A DNA stretch of 64,000 nucleotides from the NCBI GenBank assembly GCA_948470475.1, contig OX419345.1:7052090-7116089 (forward strand), given 5' to 3'. Below, piece after piece: positions 31,006 through 43,673 of this stretch. This DNA is from Galaxea fascicularis (lineage: Eukaryota; Cnidaria; Anthozoa; Scleractinia; Euphylliidae). Within the stretch, counting starts at the first letter, position 1. Every line of letters starts with the position of its first letter. The translations under genes were made by a program, and so were the position numbers. Under the pieces are notes generated by a model. It did not search any database. It was not told the origin of the DNA and worked only from the letters and a program-made list of their open reading frames with translations.

Positions 31006-31319
31006 GCCATGCTTGCAAAACAATTTCTCTTAAGATTTCATCTCCAATAATTTTTGTTTAGTTTTAATCGTCGTATTTTTTCACACGTGTGAGAATATAA
31101 ATTCTAAATTGAAATCAGACAAATAAAATAAGCCAGGGAGTCACACTCCTACGGATCAAAAAACATCGATCTCACACATACAGTCTAATTCTGACGCCTA
31201 AATCCCCACTATCTTTGTATTCTACGCAGTAGCATGTACAATTTGCACCTTCAAGGTCCTTCAATTCAAGAGAAGAAAGTTAATAAAATGAACTATTGGG
31301 CAAACGTAGGAGTTTAGGA

Positions 31320-31510
31320 ATCTTTTACAATGTTCTAAAATAGTCAGAATATGTTCGGAAATCGTGGGCAAAATTGAAAAAAATAAATCGTTAGGCTTCT
31401 TTTGCAACAAGAAGTTTAGGAATCTTCGGTAATGTTCGGAGATGGTTGAAAGCGGTTTGAAACCAGCGTCGCGTTTGGTCGGATACCTTCGACAATGTTC
31501 GGCAATTATA
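31320..31510. repeat. Degraded TTCGG-type repeat
   Basis: Scattered words TAGGAATCTTCGGTAATG, TGTTCGGAGATGG and AATGTTCGGCAATT resemble the minisatellite cores of elements A and B but without clear boundaries. Confidence 0.4.
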
Positions 31511-31989
31511 GTGGGAACATCTGGGCCGGGTTGTTCAAAGGTGGGTCAAGATAACCCAGGGTTAGTGCGAAATTTGAATTCAGATATGAAAGCTTAAAAA
31601 GCAAATTCAGTTTCATTATTTTTGTCTACAATTTGATGATTGAATACTCTAAAAAGAATGGAGAAAACTATTCAAGAAAACGCTTTTGACAAAAAGAAAA
31701 AGAAACCCGGGTTAGCGCTAATCGGCCTTCGAACAACTGGGCCCTGCAGAACAGAATTGACCACAACATCTGGGAAATCCGGTTACTATCATATGAAACA
31801 AGAATTTGACACGGAAAAAGGTAACAGTTAGGTTATCATTAGGTTTGCAGATTTTTAAGAGTTCGTGATCATATTCGTACACAGCCTGAAGATCGGGATC
31901 CTAATATTTCAACAGACGTGTAGCCTGCGAATTCCTGGAATTCAACTGCCTCTCAGTCATCGGCGCGGGATCCGGAAAAATCAAAACGT

Positions 31990-32345
31990 TTTATTCGTGT
32001 TTCTTTTTTTTTTTTTTTTTTTTTTTTCACATGCTGAAATGTACTCACAAACTATGTTTGCATTGCATTTACTGGAAGGCAGTATAAAAAATGAGTGAAC
32101 AGTGTGTGTCCATCACACATCAGAAGTCTATCACTGAGAGCCGGTTTCTCTCCCCCTATTCCCTTTAGGATCGGGCCTTTTGACAGACTTTTTAGAAACG
32201 CAATAAAATAATACAACAACAACGCAACGCACAATACAACGATACAGTATAATGTATAATACAATACAATACACTTTATTTGCATTTCACTTTTGTTTTT
32301 TATGTTTCTAAAAATAACTAGGTCTGTCAAAACGCCCGATCGAGA
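31990..32345. repeat. Poly(T) run, inverted pair and retroelement-like tail
   Basis: A run of more than 20 T lies at about 32006-32028. GGATCGGGCCTTTTGACAGA (32169) is complemented by CTGTCAAAACGCCCGATC near 32324. Between them, overlapping CAATACAATAC units end in ACTTTATTTGCAT, which looks like an inverted retroelement 3' end. Confidence 0.45.
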
Positions 32346-32399
32346 ATTTAATCGAGAGGATAGCTCCTCGTGATCTGATGGGCTCCTGGTCACATGAAA

Positions 32400-35300
32400 A
32401 CAAACGGCGAAATTGGAGAATAATAGTCAGGTACACTGCACTTAACTTATACACTGTAGACCAAAAATTCGATATTTTAACAAAGTTAACCAGCGCGTAA
32501 TTGAGAGATTTCCGTTATCAGAAAACCGGCCCTAAATGCGATAACGACTGTTCAACCAGGCCTCAAAATATTGTCATTTGAAAAAGAGAGATGGAAGGCT
32601 CCCTGACCGTGGCATTCTGATCAGTTTGAAATTTGAAAAACACTTATGAATAATCTACATTACCAGTTAATACCACAGCTCTTATTCTCCAGATGTTAAA
32701 CTGGCATAAAATCATATTTCTTTCTTTGTAAAAAATTAGGCTAATTCATCTACGAAGTTTTCCCACTGATAATTTTCACACAGAATAATTATATCCTCAA
32801 TTTCGACCGCTTACCCTACTTCTTGTAATATTTTTTTCTTTTATTTGTGCACTGACCCGTTGTAAGAAGGAATGCACTGAACAAAGACTTGTTGTTACAT
32901 GATATTGTCTCGTCGATCTCCTGTAGTCAATGCAGTGGTGGCGTATCTGAACTGGTATCCAGGCTGAGGTCAGAGTTAAGGTTGGCCTTCCGTAGCGAGA
33001 AAGTACTTGGAGTTCTACTTTCCGGGTTTGCGTGTGGTACTATTTTTATGCTTCGTTCAGTTTATCACGCTAGAAATTTGTCTCCCACATTCTCATCACG
33101 ATCTGACAGTAGTTTCGAGAAAGCACCGCCTTTCAGTCTAAGAAGGATAAGGAAAGGCTGAATGCAGTCACTCAACCAGCCGGACAATGGCCTTGCCTCA
33201 GGACAATTTCGTCGTTCTCCAGAATGCCCACTGACAAACATTTTGTTTTTGCTATGTGCTCAAGTTGTGTGGTCGTGGTTCCCGGCAGGGTTCTCCCTTT
33301 GTTCCCCAGGGGAAATGTTTAAGGAATGTACTTCTTCTTGGTGTTCAATGTTTTGACAATGCGCATACGCATAGGCCGAATCGATTTCCACTTTAAACAC
33401 CCTTGACCCTGACTGGAGTAAATGACAAGAGTCAAAAACTGCATTTTTTTCGTGTTAAAATATCTGCTAGTAGGTTTCACAATGTGTTTCTATAACTTTT
33501 GTACTGGTCTGTGGACGCTTGAAATCTTAAAATGCCCGGACGAACACACTCACATAGAAGCTACTAAGCCATCAAGTTTGTGTCAAAAAACGTCTGGTTT
33601 GTTAACTTTCCTCTACAGATTAAAATTCACCTCGAATTTTTCTTTTTCTTTTTGCTTGAGAAGAATTAAAGAAAATTTTATCATTAAAGTCTGGGAGTAT
33701 CCGGAAAAGGAAAGCAACCTCTAAGTTAGCAAACGTACAGGAAAGGTTTTCTTACGCATGTGTGCCATCTGTTACAAATCAAAGCTAGATAGCGAAAACA
33801 CGTCTGTTTTGGGGGGTCCAGACTCATACGCGTTTCCCACCAACATTCGGTCTTCCTACGCGTTTTCAAGGATTCAGCTGAAGTTGCTACCATAATATTA
33901 GCGATGTTTGCAAAACAAAAATTCTGAACGAGCTTAGCTTTTTCAAACACATCACGAACTCTAAACAGCTCACGCCGATTGCTAAATAATTCTTTAATAG
34001 GATTGTATTCCGCTTATAATCGAGAATTTTAATTTCGGTCTGTGTTTGTTTAGCAACCTTCAGGCGTCACCTGAGTTCCTTTCTTTTGCTTCTCATTTCC
34101 TTAGGCGGTTTTAACTTGGGATATCTCCGCAATTCAGGCTTATGGCAACACTAAACATGTGGGGTAGTATCCAGTATTCATTCTAGAGCCAAATGTTATC
34201 AAAGATTTGATCAAAAACAACTTCCACATTCTCTACGTGGGAGATTAAAGAAAGACACGGGACATTTTCGGACAAAGTGTAAAACTGGAACGAAATAGAC
34301 TTGCGTTTAAGATTATAAACGTTTTTTACGTATGTCTGTAATCTCTAACAAAAATCATTGAAACGCCTATTCGAGAATCATCCGTTTGCGATATACTTTA
34401 GCAATCGTGCTGAAAGACAACTTCAAACTGCACAGTTGATATCACAGCTACAATTGTAGATTCTCAGTACGTCAATCAAAACAACGCTTTGAAACGAACA
34501 GAATGCAGCTTTTTTTTTCATCTGTTTTTCATTACAAAAGTAAATGATCTTCAGATAAACCCAGAAAGGAGTTCAAAAGAACGTGTTCTGGAAAAAGCCA
34601 ACATCAAGCTTTAAATTTGAGAAATCGATAAATGATAATTGTTCCAATAATCGGGTTGTTGTAGGAAATTAAAAATCCATTAGGAAGGCGTGCCGACAGA
34701 GTTTTAAAAAAACATCAGTCAATTCAGAAACGCATGTAAAGAGTTTTTAAAAGCTATGAGGATAGCATTCATTAAGTAGTCTTCTAATTCCACATTGAAC
34801 CATGCCAACAGGATCATTCTTCTGACATGCACACTTCATCCCTTGCACACGAGCAAGTGCGCTTTTGTTTCTTATAAAAACATTACGCTTTTAAAGTCCT
34901 AAATAAACGCGCTAATGCAAATTGTTTTTCCGTATGGTAGGAAATTTGTGAACATTAAAGAAATTGCATCTTTAGGAGCAGCAACTGTTTAGTGTTTTAA
35001 AATGCTACGTATTTACAAGTGTTTGAAATAGCCCAGTTAATGAGTTTAGTCTAACATTCCATCGTTTGAGTGTTTAAAAATAGTTTTTAGGTATTACGCA
35101 TTAGCAGGAGTCAGTTTTGTTTGAACAAGTGACAGAAATCAAATCAACCGTATGGAAAAACAATACTTCATTTGCAAGTTTAAAAACACGGCTGCTCAAA
35201 ACAAGCCAACGATTGAAGGCACTACTCTTCAATAGCCAAGAAATCATAGCTTACTGAATCTCGCTCAAAAGATAGAAACACTTGTGTTTATAAAGTTGCT

Positions 35301-36539
35301 ATAGCTAGTGACTCGCACACTTTTTTCAGATAACCTAATCAGTGAATCAGATGTGTTATTTAGTTCATGAAGCTTTTGAGCTGGTACAAGATTAGTCAAT
35401 ACTGAAGCTTCTTGCTGTTCAAACAAATATTCCAACATCTGAACTTGTATAACTTGGGCTCAGTTCATTTGCCGGCTTCGTCTAAAGCGTCTTCAACCCA
35501 AATATTTCCGTGATCTTCAAGACGCCTCAACTTCTGCAAAAACAATGAACAAGTGATAACTGGGCTTTCCATTAGGTCGGGTAACAAACTTGGAAATGCG
35601 TTCCAACTTATTTGAGTGATACTCGGATGTGATCAGACATCTGTTCAGCATTTAATGAAATAAAAGGGGTTCCTTCAATCTGCCTTTTGACGTTAACGCG
35701 ATGTGCATGCCCACTTGGAAACCATATGGAGCCGGATTCCTTCAGTCGAAACAGATTAAGATCGGTTTGTGTTTGCTGCTTACTTTGCCTGGGGATTTAG
35801 CGAAGCAAACACAAACGTTCCACGTTCTATTTTGTGTGATTTAGTTACCATAAGCGCGCATTTTAATCAGAGATTAATGCCTTTGCGGTTTTATACTTGA
35901 AGTCTTCGAAACCGATAGAAAGAATTGAAACGCAATACCCAAGGCAGACGTTTCTGAAATTATATTTAAAGAAGGAATTTCCCAGACCTTCAGTGTACTG
36001 CATCGTAAAATCGATGGTACAGTCTGAAGATGGGAAACATCTTTGCCTATGTTTCTGAGAGAAAACGACCGTGTCCATTCCACAGGTCTGCTGGAAAATG
36101 TCTTCAAAAGTGCTGATTCTTGTCGAGACAGAAATCTCGTCCATAGAATGTTTTAATTCTTCTGTTCAAAAGCGTACAGTAGAATTCCTTCGCGAGACAT
36201 GGTGAAACGTCATTACGGCACCAGGAAATCGGAGAGAAATAAAATGCTTATCTACCACCCAATACTCGTATCACCTCTTCACGACATAACTTGTTATGAC
36301 AGCAATCAGTGTTGTTACCGGTCTTCTCAAGGAGTTGATGCGCTCACTAATTTCTCTTCAGTGCTTAAAATATCCTCACCTTGCCCTGACTTTTTTTAAC
36401 AAATGAAGTAATCTTGCCAGATGGTCAAAAGGATCCGTAATCCCGCCAATTCAAAGGACTATAGTAACGTTAGTTTTTGAAATAAAATGACACATTAACA
36501 GTGACGTACTAAAATAACCTGCAGACTAGACCAACATAC
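32400..36539. other. Gene-free stretch downstream of the Id gene
   Basis: Open frames up to about 100 codons occur on both strands, but none shows a domain, conserved spacing or splice context I can support. Few repeats are obvious here, unlike the flanks, so unrecognised UTR, regulatory or non-coding exons are possible. Confidence 0.4.
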
Positions 36540-36547
36540 CTTGTTAT

Positions 36548-36904
36548 TCAACGGTTGTAAGATATTGTGCTAAGAGGGACTCTAGCCGTCCTGTTAGATT
36601 CTTGCGCTGCAATGTTGTCTGCTGTCTGTAAATTCGGTAGTTCCAAAGCCGATTCAAGATCCTGAATGTAATCAATAACGTGTTGTAAGAGCTCTACTTT
36701 GCTCATCCTTCTGTTCGCCGGGATGTGTGGTACCATAGCTCGGAGCCTCTCGTAACAGTCACTCATGTTGTAGACACATCCCTGCTCGATAAGCGAAGGC
36801 CTCACACGTTCGCGAGTTCTAGAATTTGTCGACGAGTTCGTGACGGTCGAGTGTAACAAGTCCTCTCTGTCGGTGGCGCGCGATTTTGAGCTCTGGGGCT
36901 TCAT
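36548..36904 (-). CDS. Id-type helix-loop-helix protein (DNA-binding inhibitor)
   Basis: A 118-residue protein of the Id family. Such proteins dimerise with bHLH (E-protein type) transcription factors in the nucleus and block DNA binding because they lack the basic region. The HLH covers about residues 45-87: helix 1 '[18 protein letters not shown]', loop 'ANRRM', helix 2 '[20 protein letters not shown]'. This follows the Id pattern, and no basic stretch precedes helix 1. The frame stays open upstream to 37159; I chose the ATG at 36904 because the resulting length fits Id proteins and the longer N terminus shows no similarity. A strong donor (AAG|GTATGT, exon edge 36540) lies 7 bases beyond the stop, suggesting a 3' UTR intron. 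No neighbouring gene lies within several kilobases. Confidence 0.88.
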   Translation of the reverse strand: MKPQSSKSRATDREDLLHSTVTNSSTNSRTRERVRPSLIEQGCVYNMSDCYERLRAMVPHIPANRRMSKVELLQHVIDYIQDLESALELPNLQTADNIAAQESNRTARVPLSTISYNR

Positions 36905-39900
36905 GTTTGAGAGATCGTTAGAATAAATGAAATGAAACAGCTCACAGATGTCTGATAGAATTCGCCTGAACGCAACACTGAAGGTATTTACCAGAGCGGA
37001 ATCGAAGCTGCTGTGTTTTGTCCGGCTTCGCGGGTTGGTTTCTCGCAGCTGTGTAAACTTGGTGACAAATTTAAACCAATCACGAGCCGACCGAGTGAGG
37101 CCTGGCAAACAGCTGAAAGCAATCAAAACACGCGCTGAAGAAGGCGACAAAACAGCCAATCACGAGTTAAGGCACTGAGCTCATCAACTACACGCAGCGC
37201 GTTCACAAATCGCAGCTGTGTTGAGCTAAAGTAAAGGTGTTCTTCGCTTGCTCTGCGATGAGGTATTACGTTCCGAGAAGAAGTCTTCAAAGTTGTATTT
37301 AAATAGTATGGCTGCTATTATAATGCATTTCAGGAATATTTTCATGAAGAGATTATTACCACTTGCAAAGCCCATTTTAGCATTGTAATATCAGTGTTAT
37401 CTTGTCTCTCTTTCTTTGCTTAGCCCCAACACATCTATCCGCTGTCACTTGCTTCATAACCAATTACAGCTTCATAAACAACACCAGGTTTGACAACCTA
37501 AGGCGGCGAGTTCGGCCAGCGACACGTTAGGGCCTGTTAGTTGCAAGTTCTTGAAAATTCATTATCTTTCCGGCAAGAGTTAAAATTTCCAAGATCTTAG
37601 CGTCACTTTTCGAGGATATGATCCCAGTTTAAATTAATATCTATGAATTAAACTCAAGAGTACTTTAATTAGTTAGCCATCAAACGCACCCGGCCAGACA
37701 ATTATGGACCATTAAAGGTTTCTAGGAAACCAGAGACAAAGCACTCGATAAAACCAGACACTATTTTATATTTGTTAAAGGCAATCAAACCATTCCTCTT
37801 ACATTCCATTCACAACTTTTTCGTCAACTGTGCTCTCTGCAGGGCGAAACCCATTGGAATATTCGAAGAACGTAAATTTATTCCACTTCAGCTAAAAAAA
37901 CCAGACATTTGAGAAGAAAATAGCTCCCTTCAGGCCAAAAGAAAGTGAGTACAAAGTGAACTAAATGATGAATGTCAGCGAAACATACATAAAAGCTCTC
38001 TTAAATGGATATTCATCTTGTATGAAAACATCTGTTTTAGTTTTGTCTAAAAGCTCTGTTATATCTGTTTCACCTCTGTTGTACATCTGTTATTTTTTCT
38101 CTTCGTCCCCTTTGATAGATTAAAATGACGGAAATGCTTTTATTCTTAAGCCTGACTGCTAAACGAAACACAACGCAACGGCTGCAGCGTTCGCTCTTCT
38201 GTTTACGAAACAGAACGAGTCCCACAGATTGCTGACGGAATGCACACTTTCTGTTAGAAAAACAAAGGCTTTGGTAAGACAGGCGGACATTCCGACACCG
38301 AAATTAACTAAGGCTTCTTTTCACGCAGAAACAGCTTTTCCTAATCTTGAAAGCCCCTTAGTTTAATTCGGACACAATACGTCTCGTTGAAAAGCAAATG
38401 TTATCTTTCTACAGAGTTCAGACACTCGTGCATTTAGAGCAAAAGACATAAAACACGCTCTTGATTTCCAGTCCGTGGTCGCGTGTCATTTGTGAGCCCA
38501 CGCCGGAAAGTATCGGATATGATTTGCCACAAAAATATTTTTGACTTTCCGTTGCGTGTCGGCTACCACAACCTAGACTTGCCGCCAAGTTGACTTATGT
38601 GAGCAACGAAAATGAGCAACAAATTAACGCGAAGTCGCGATAGAGACGTGTCGTTTCCCGCCACGAAAGAAGAAAACAACAGCGTACTTTAAGAACGCCT
38701 AACCGCAACCAAACGTTTCTAAAAAATCCAAGTGTTGGTCTGAATCAGAGTGAACAGTCGATACCAGTTAGACACTCACTGACAGGCTCCCTGACACACC
38801 GTAAACTACTAAAGCTTCACGACGAAATTTAGAGTAATTTGGCTTGGAAGAAGCAGATCAAGAGAATTTTATTTCCGGTCACGTTTAGCCCGTTGCACCC
38901 AGCACAAAATCGCGAAAACAGCCACCTCGCTTATGTAAACACAACAAATTCACCAAAAAGCGCAACAAGAAAGCACTAAAGCAAAAGTTAGAACTGACAT
39001 TTTGCATAGCATAATAAACAGTACCACAGAAAAGTAAGGTTCAATAGCTTTCATTTACTAGTGGTTGTATCACTTTAGCACCTTACCCAGACAAAAAATT
39101 TGGAGCCGCCTCCTGCAAGTAACCTCTATCTTCATTGTATTACGTGACCCAAAGATTGGCTCTACTAAAGACTTACTTTTCAGAAGCGCCTTCTGTTTGT
39201 TGTTATGCGTCAGTATGTCGTGACTTCCGCGTTGGCGGTAATTTCCCGTCTATGTTTGAACGCAGTTTACTCGCAAATCGGCCTCTCCGTTATTTGGTTT
39301 TAGAAGCGTGATTTCCTCAACCAAAAGATCAAAAGATTGCACGCCACAAATTATGGAAACATGCACCTTTTCTTTCGATAATCTCTGTCAAAGATTTAAA
39401 ATCTCCTTGGCTGGTTTGAGTAATTTGAAATCACTGTCTGCCGCAACAGCTGTTTTGGCTGTTAGCAGCTTCACGCCTCCACTCGAGGTCAGGCGATGCT
39501 GTTTATCAGTCATTTCGTGGAAAATTAGGATTGGACTGGATCGCGTAACATGAGCTAAGAATTTCTAGCGCGAGATTTTCCAAGGTGTGGTGGTTAATTT
39601 ACGTCCAGCAATCATGATCATTTTAAAAGAAATCAGTGTAGTAACATGCATTGTAAGGTCGCCAAAGCCATTAGAATCGACAGGATTAATTACAGCTGTA
39701 AACAAACTCCTGGGCACAAGAAAATGTAAAAGAAATGTGCTAACCACCTCTCTGATTTTTGTCTCAAAACAGAGTCCATAGACCTACATAGTCACCAGAC
39801 CACGATCAACTCAACTGCAGTAACAGCATTTCTACATATTTTGACATTTTCTTCATTTTACACTTTGAAGTGTTTTGTGTGTTTTTTTTTCTTTCAAACT

Positions 39901-42140
39901 TTTGAGTGTTTTCGACATTTCATAATTGGTGTCAGCTTTACTTGTGAAACAATTAATAAACGTAATCTTTAGGTCGGAGACTGTGATCATCTTTCACTAA
40001 GCAACTAGTTTACGTGCTGCATCAATAAGCTTTCAACCATATGTAAGCTGTTTCCCAAACTACATCTCGCTCTCGCAAGAAGATGAGGCGCCACTCAGCT
40101 GTCGGAACAACTCACAATCATTATACTGACTCAGCTGGTTTTACTTTGCTCCAGGCTCTATAATCCATTTTTAAACCTGGCGGTATCTTTAGTGGAAAAA
40201 GGAAGGTAGAACGTATTCTTCAAAGGGCGCTGAAAGGTTGTCGCCCTATGAATAACTTCTGGCCAATCACAGTCCAGCCTGAGGCTTCGCACGTCCTGCA
40301 AGTGAAGTGTATTTTCAACAGAAAAAGAGAGCTGTTGCTGACTGCCAGAATGTAAAGACGCCGAATTGAACCGCACTTTGAAAGAGACGACTCTAGTTTC
40401 ACCGTGCCCAATGCAACCTGAAAGTCCCGTTCGTAGAATTTCACTAAACCTCACATTTAAACTAAGCACCGAAAGCACTCAAAAAGGGCAAAATATCAAA
40501 ATATGTAAATTAAAGTGTAAACTAACGACAGAAGAGTGTAACTCGTCGCACCGTGATCGATCATTTTATTGACCATTACACATGAATTTACAGTAAAACT
40601 GATTTTAAAATGTTACAACTTAAAACTGACTTTATACAAAGACGCTAAATGTTTTTGTAGCAAGCAAAACACCGCTACCCTACCACTGAAATTTTACCGC
40701 ACGGAACTTTTTTTCACTTCGACTCGCTAAAACAACAGATGAAGTAAGAACCGAGTTCCCGAGAAAGTCTTCGAATACGAGAGTACGAGTTTATTACGAA
40801 AAATACACGACAGGACCCGAACGCTCAACGAGACAGAGAACCAGCGATCCACGAGGCAATTAAACGCATACAGGACATTCACTAAGATTTCAAGTGCCAT
40901 GGAATACTCCGAGCCTCAACAGACGAAAACGACGATTTCATGAAATCCGAGCGTTACAAAAGTGTATCAATTGTGCTTTGCATGAAAGTGTGAGAAATGC
41001 CGGTCAAGGCGCGACTTCTCCCGAAAAGACAGTTAGACACCTACAAGACATTCAAGAGTTCGAGTGCCACGGAATATTCCGAAACACGACCATCTTACGA
41101 GATCCGAGCGTCACGAAAGTATCCGAACTGTGCTTTGCTTGCAAGTGTGGGAAATGCCGAAAAGACGCGACTTCACAAGAAAAAGCTGTTATTTTAAAAC
41201 GTTTTAGCACTTCTCTATGCAGTACTTTCATAAACATCTACCAAACTAAAATGTATTACAGTAAATTACATATAATTACCTTACTACTTATAATGTGGGC
41301 ATTTTTATAAAACATTCATGAGCTTTGTTTGCCGAGGATTTAGCTCTCCAAAGGATGCAAGTATGCGGCAGATTCATCTGTATTCCAGAAACTTGAGATA
41401 ACACTTTCAACAACATATTCGAATGGTATAATAGATGACAGAACTTTACTGAGTCAGACACGCAGAAGTTAAGACACACGCATTACAAGAATTGCAGATT
41501 CCATTCTACAGTTAATTATTGTGATAACACGATCGTTCACAATAATCGTTTAAAACACGAATACAGCGTGTAAATGTAACATGTAAACGTCAATAAATCA
41601 ACTCTAGTAATATGTCTGAATGCCTTTTCTTTTAAGACTTTTAAGTGCAAACATTTCCTAATTTTGCCCTGGAAATTGTCACCCTACTTTTTTAGCAATA
41701 CAAAACTCCCCGAACTCTTCCGGGAAATCCAGAGCAGATTCCGAAACAATAGGAATCGTTTCGAAAACCATTGGGCACTACAGTGGTTGCAAGTTAGCGG
41801 ACTAGTGCCAGGAATCCTTCTAACTGCTTCCCAGACTTATTAACAATATTGGCAGATTTACCGCCCTTTAAGAGCATGATTAAATCAAGCAAGTAAAAAA
41901 ATGAAATCTTAGCTATCACCTTGCATTGGATTCCGCCAACCCTGGCACTTTTTAAAGTTCGGTCATACTTCCCTTAATAGAGCCTTCATTCATACAACGC
42001 AGATTTCAGTCGCCTTAAAAGCCGCAGACAATATAAAGCTCTACTGATTGCAGGGAATCATACAAATAACCTCAAAAGCAACAAGCAATACACGTCTTTT
42101 TGAGAGGTGAATGGCCTTACAGTCGAATAGACCGTCTCTT
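36905..42140. other. Gene-free stretch upstream of the Id gene
   Basis: No gene is supported. The region nearest 36905 should hold the Id promoter, but no TATA box could be fixed. A diverged tandem duplication of about 160-170 bp lies at 40870-41190 (AGTGCCA...GGAATA and TCCGAGCGT words repeated). Large transposon signatures are scarce. Confidence 0.4.
40870..41190 (+). repeat. Diverged tandem duplication, about 160-170 bp units
   Basis: Unit 1 (from about 40871) and unit 2 (from about 41043) share in order AGTGCCA[TC]GGAATA, TCCGAGCGT[TC]AC, TGTGCTTTGC, GAAATGCCG and GCGACTTC. Open frames across it do not keep the same frame in both units. Confidence 0.6.
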
Positions 42141-42146
42141 GATTCT

Positions 42147-42380
42147 TAGGGGTGTAACGATACACCAATGGTACAATAACGATTTCGTTATGATGACGAT
42201 ACGATACTTTTTGTTATACTAATATAGTGAATAATGAATTTCTTTCTAACATATTTTTTCACAACAATTTAACTCATTATAGTGCTGTATCAAAGATAAA
42301 AAAATTTAAAGCCCAGGCAACCATCTGAACTGTATTCCCGATCAAAAACCGATCCGAGTTAAAGTATCACGGTTTTTTGT
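42147..42380. repeat. Possible hAT-like terminus fragment
   Basis: AGGGGTGTAACGATACACCAATGG followed by ACGATACGATAC resembles ends of some hAT-type repeats. No matching inverted partner was found nearby. Confidence 0.25.
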
Positions 42381-42797
42381 GTGCTGCGGGAAATCGTTAG
42401 ATCTCTTTTCATTGGTAAGTGTGACTGGCCTTGTATTTGACACGGCTAAAATGCAATGCATTGGGCACACGCTTGCTCTTCAACGTGATTTTTCGTTACC
42501 GAGACATCGCAAATCTTGCTCTGGTATCACGTAAAAAGTCAGCAATACGGCTGGCATTGTCTTTAATAGCTCGGACTTGTCTCTCGTCGTCGTTTCGCTG
42601 GGGAATTGAGCGCGTAGTTGGTGAAAGGCAGTACCGCGTGTTGGGTAATGCAATCTACAAAACAAATAGCAGGCGACGATAATCAATACCAATGAAAAAC
42701 AAGGTTCGGCAGTTATAGTATGAGAGATCAAAGAATGACTTGTGCTTCCTGATGCTCTCTCTCTCTCTGCCTTTGTTTCGTTGATTTGCTTATTTCT

Positions 42798-42886
42798 GCT
42801 TTTTACTGTAGAAATAACTAACAGCAGTAAGAATATCGCCGTATTTCTATAATTGTTTTGCGCGTTATCCGAACAGCACAACGTCA
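42798..42886 (+). repeat. Direct repeat, copy 1 (partner 43147-43230)
   Basis: CTGCTTTTTACTGTAGAAAT through GCGCGTTATCCGAACAGCAC is repeated about 350 bp downstream with few changes. A short hairpin GTCACGCAACGCTCC...GAGTTGCGTGAC (42891-42923) follows copy 1. Confidence 0.75.
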
Positions 42887-43146
42887 CGCAACGCTCCTTG
42901 TGGGGAGGAGAGTTGCGTGACGACACTAAAAACGGCTGCGAGGGAGACTATGGGCTCTGCAGAGTTTGCAGTGCCTTTTTCTTTGTTTCGTTATTCGCTT
43001 CATATTGTTGTTGCTCTTTAAGCATTTTTGGATAAATGACGTCTTCAACCCTTTTTTTCTATTTTGATACCACAAGTTCTCTGTACACTCACTACACAAA
43101 TCCTCTAGCCAGTTACTGGTAACATTTTTAACAAGTAAAAGGGTCT

Positions 43147-43230
43147 GCTTTTTACTGTAGAAATGACTAACAGCTGTAAGAATATCGCCGTATTGCTATA
43201 ATCGTTTTGCGCGTTATCCGAACAGCACGA
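43147..43230 (+). repeat. Direct repeat, copy 2 (partner 42798-42886)
   Basis: Second copy of the block at 42798. It differs at a few positions, e.g. GACTAACAGCTG for AACTAACAGCAG. Confidence 0.75.
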
Positions 43231-43323
43231 AGCAAACAAACCCTTACAATTGCTTTGCTTTAGCCTTTATCCGACACGGAGTATGGAATGACAGTGGTGA
43301 CTCTACTTGGGTTGGACCCAGAC

Positions 43324-43536
43324 CAGGGCTTAAAATAATTTCCCGGCTGGCGCCGGTCAAGTTCTCCGGTCAAACCTGTTTTTCCTCGGACAAGACCTGA
43401 TTTTGTCCGGACAAATATGCCTTACGTCATATATAACTCTTAAAAAAAGTGCCTCTCCCCACTCAGCATGGTGCTTAAATATCAAGCAGGTACATTTAGT
43501 GAACTTTTATTTGTATAGGTAATCACATGATTCCGA

Positions 43537-43572
<36 letters not shown>

Positions 43573-43641
43573 TCAAAGAACAACAAAATTGCACGAGCCC
43601 GTAAGGCGAGTGCAATTTGTGGTCTTTGAAAAAATTTACAA

Positions 43642-43673
<32 letters not shown>

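Noticed and set aside
32889..33161. 90-codon + strand frame
   Set aside because: No domain, no conserved context, and a length expected by chance in this much sequence.
36905..37159. N-terminal extension of the Id frame
   Set aside because: The frame is open, but the residues show no similarity to Id proteins and the ATG at 36904 gives the family length.
40894..41310. 138-codon + strand frame with Cys residues
   Set aside because: Lies over a diverged tandem duplication. The frame is not kept between units and no conserved domain is visible.
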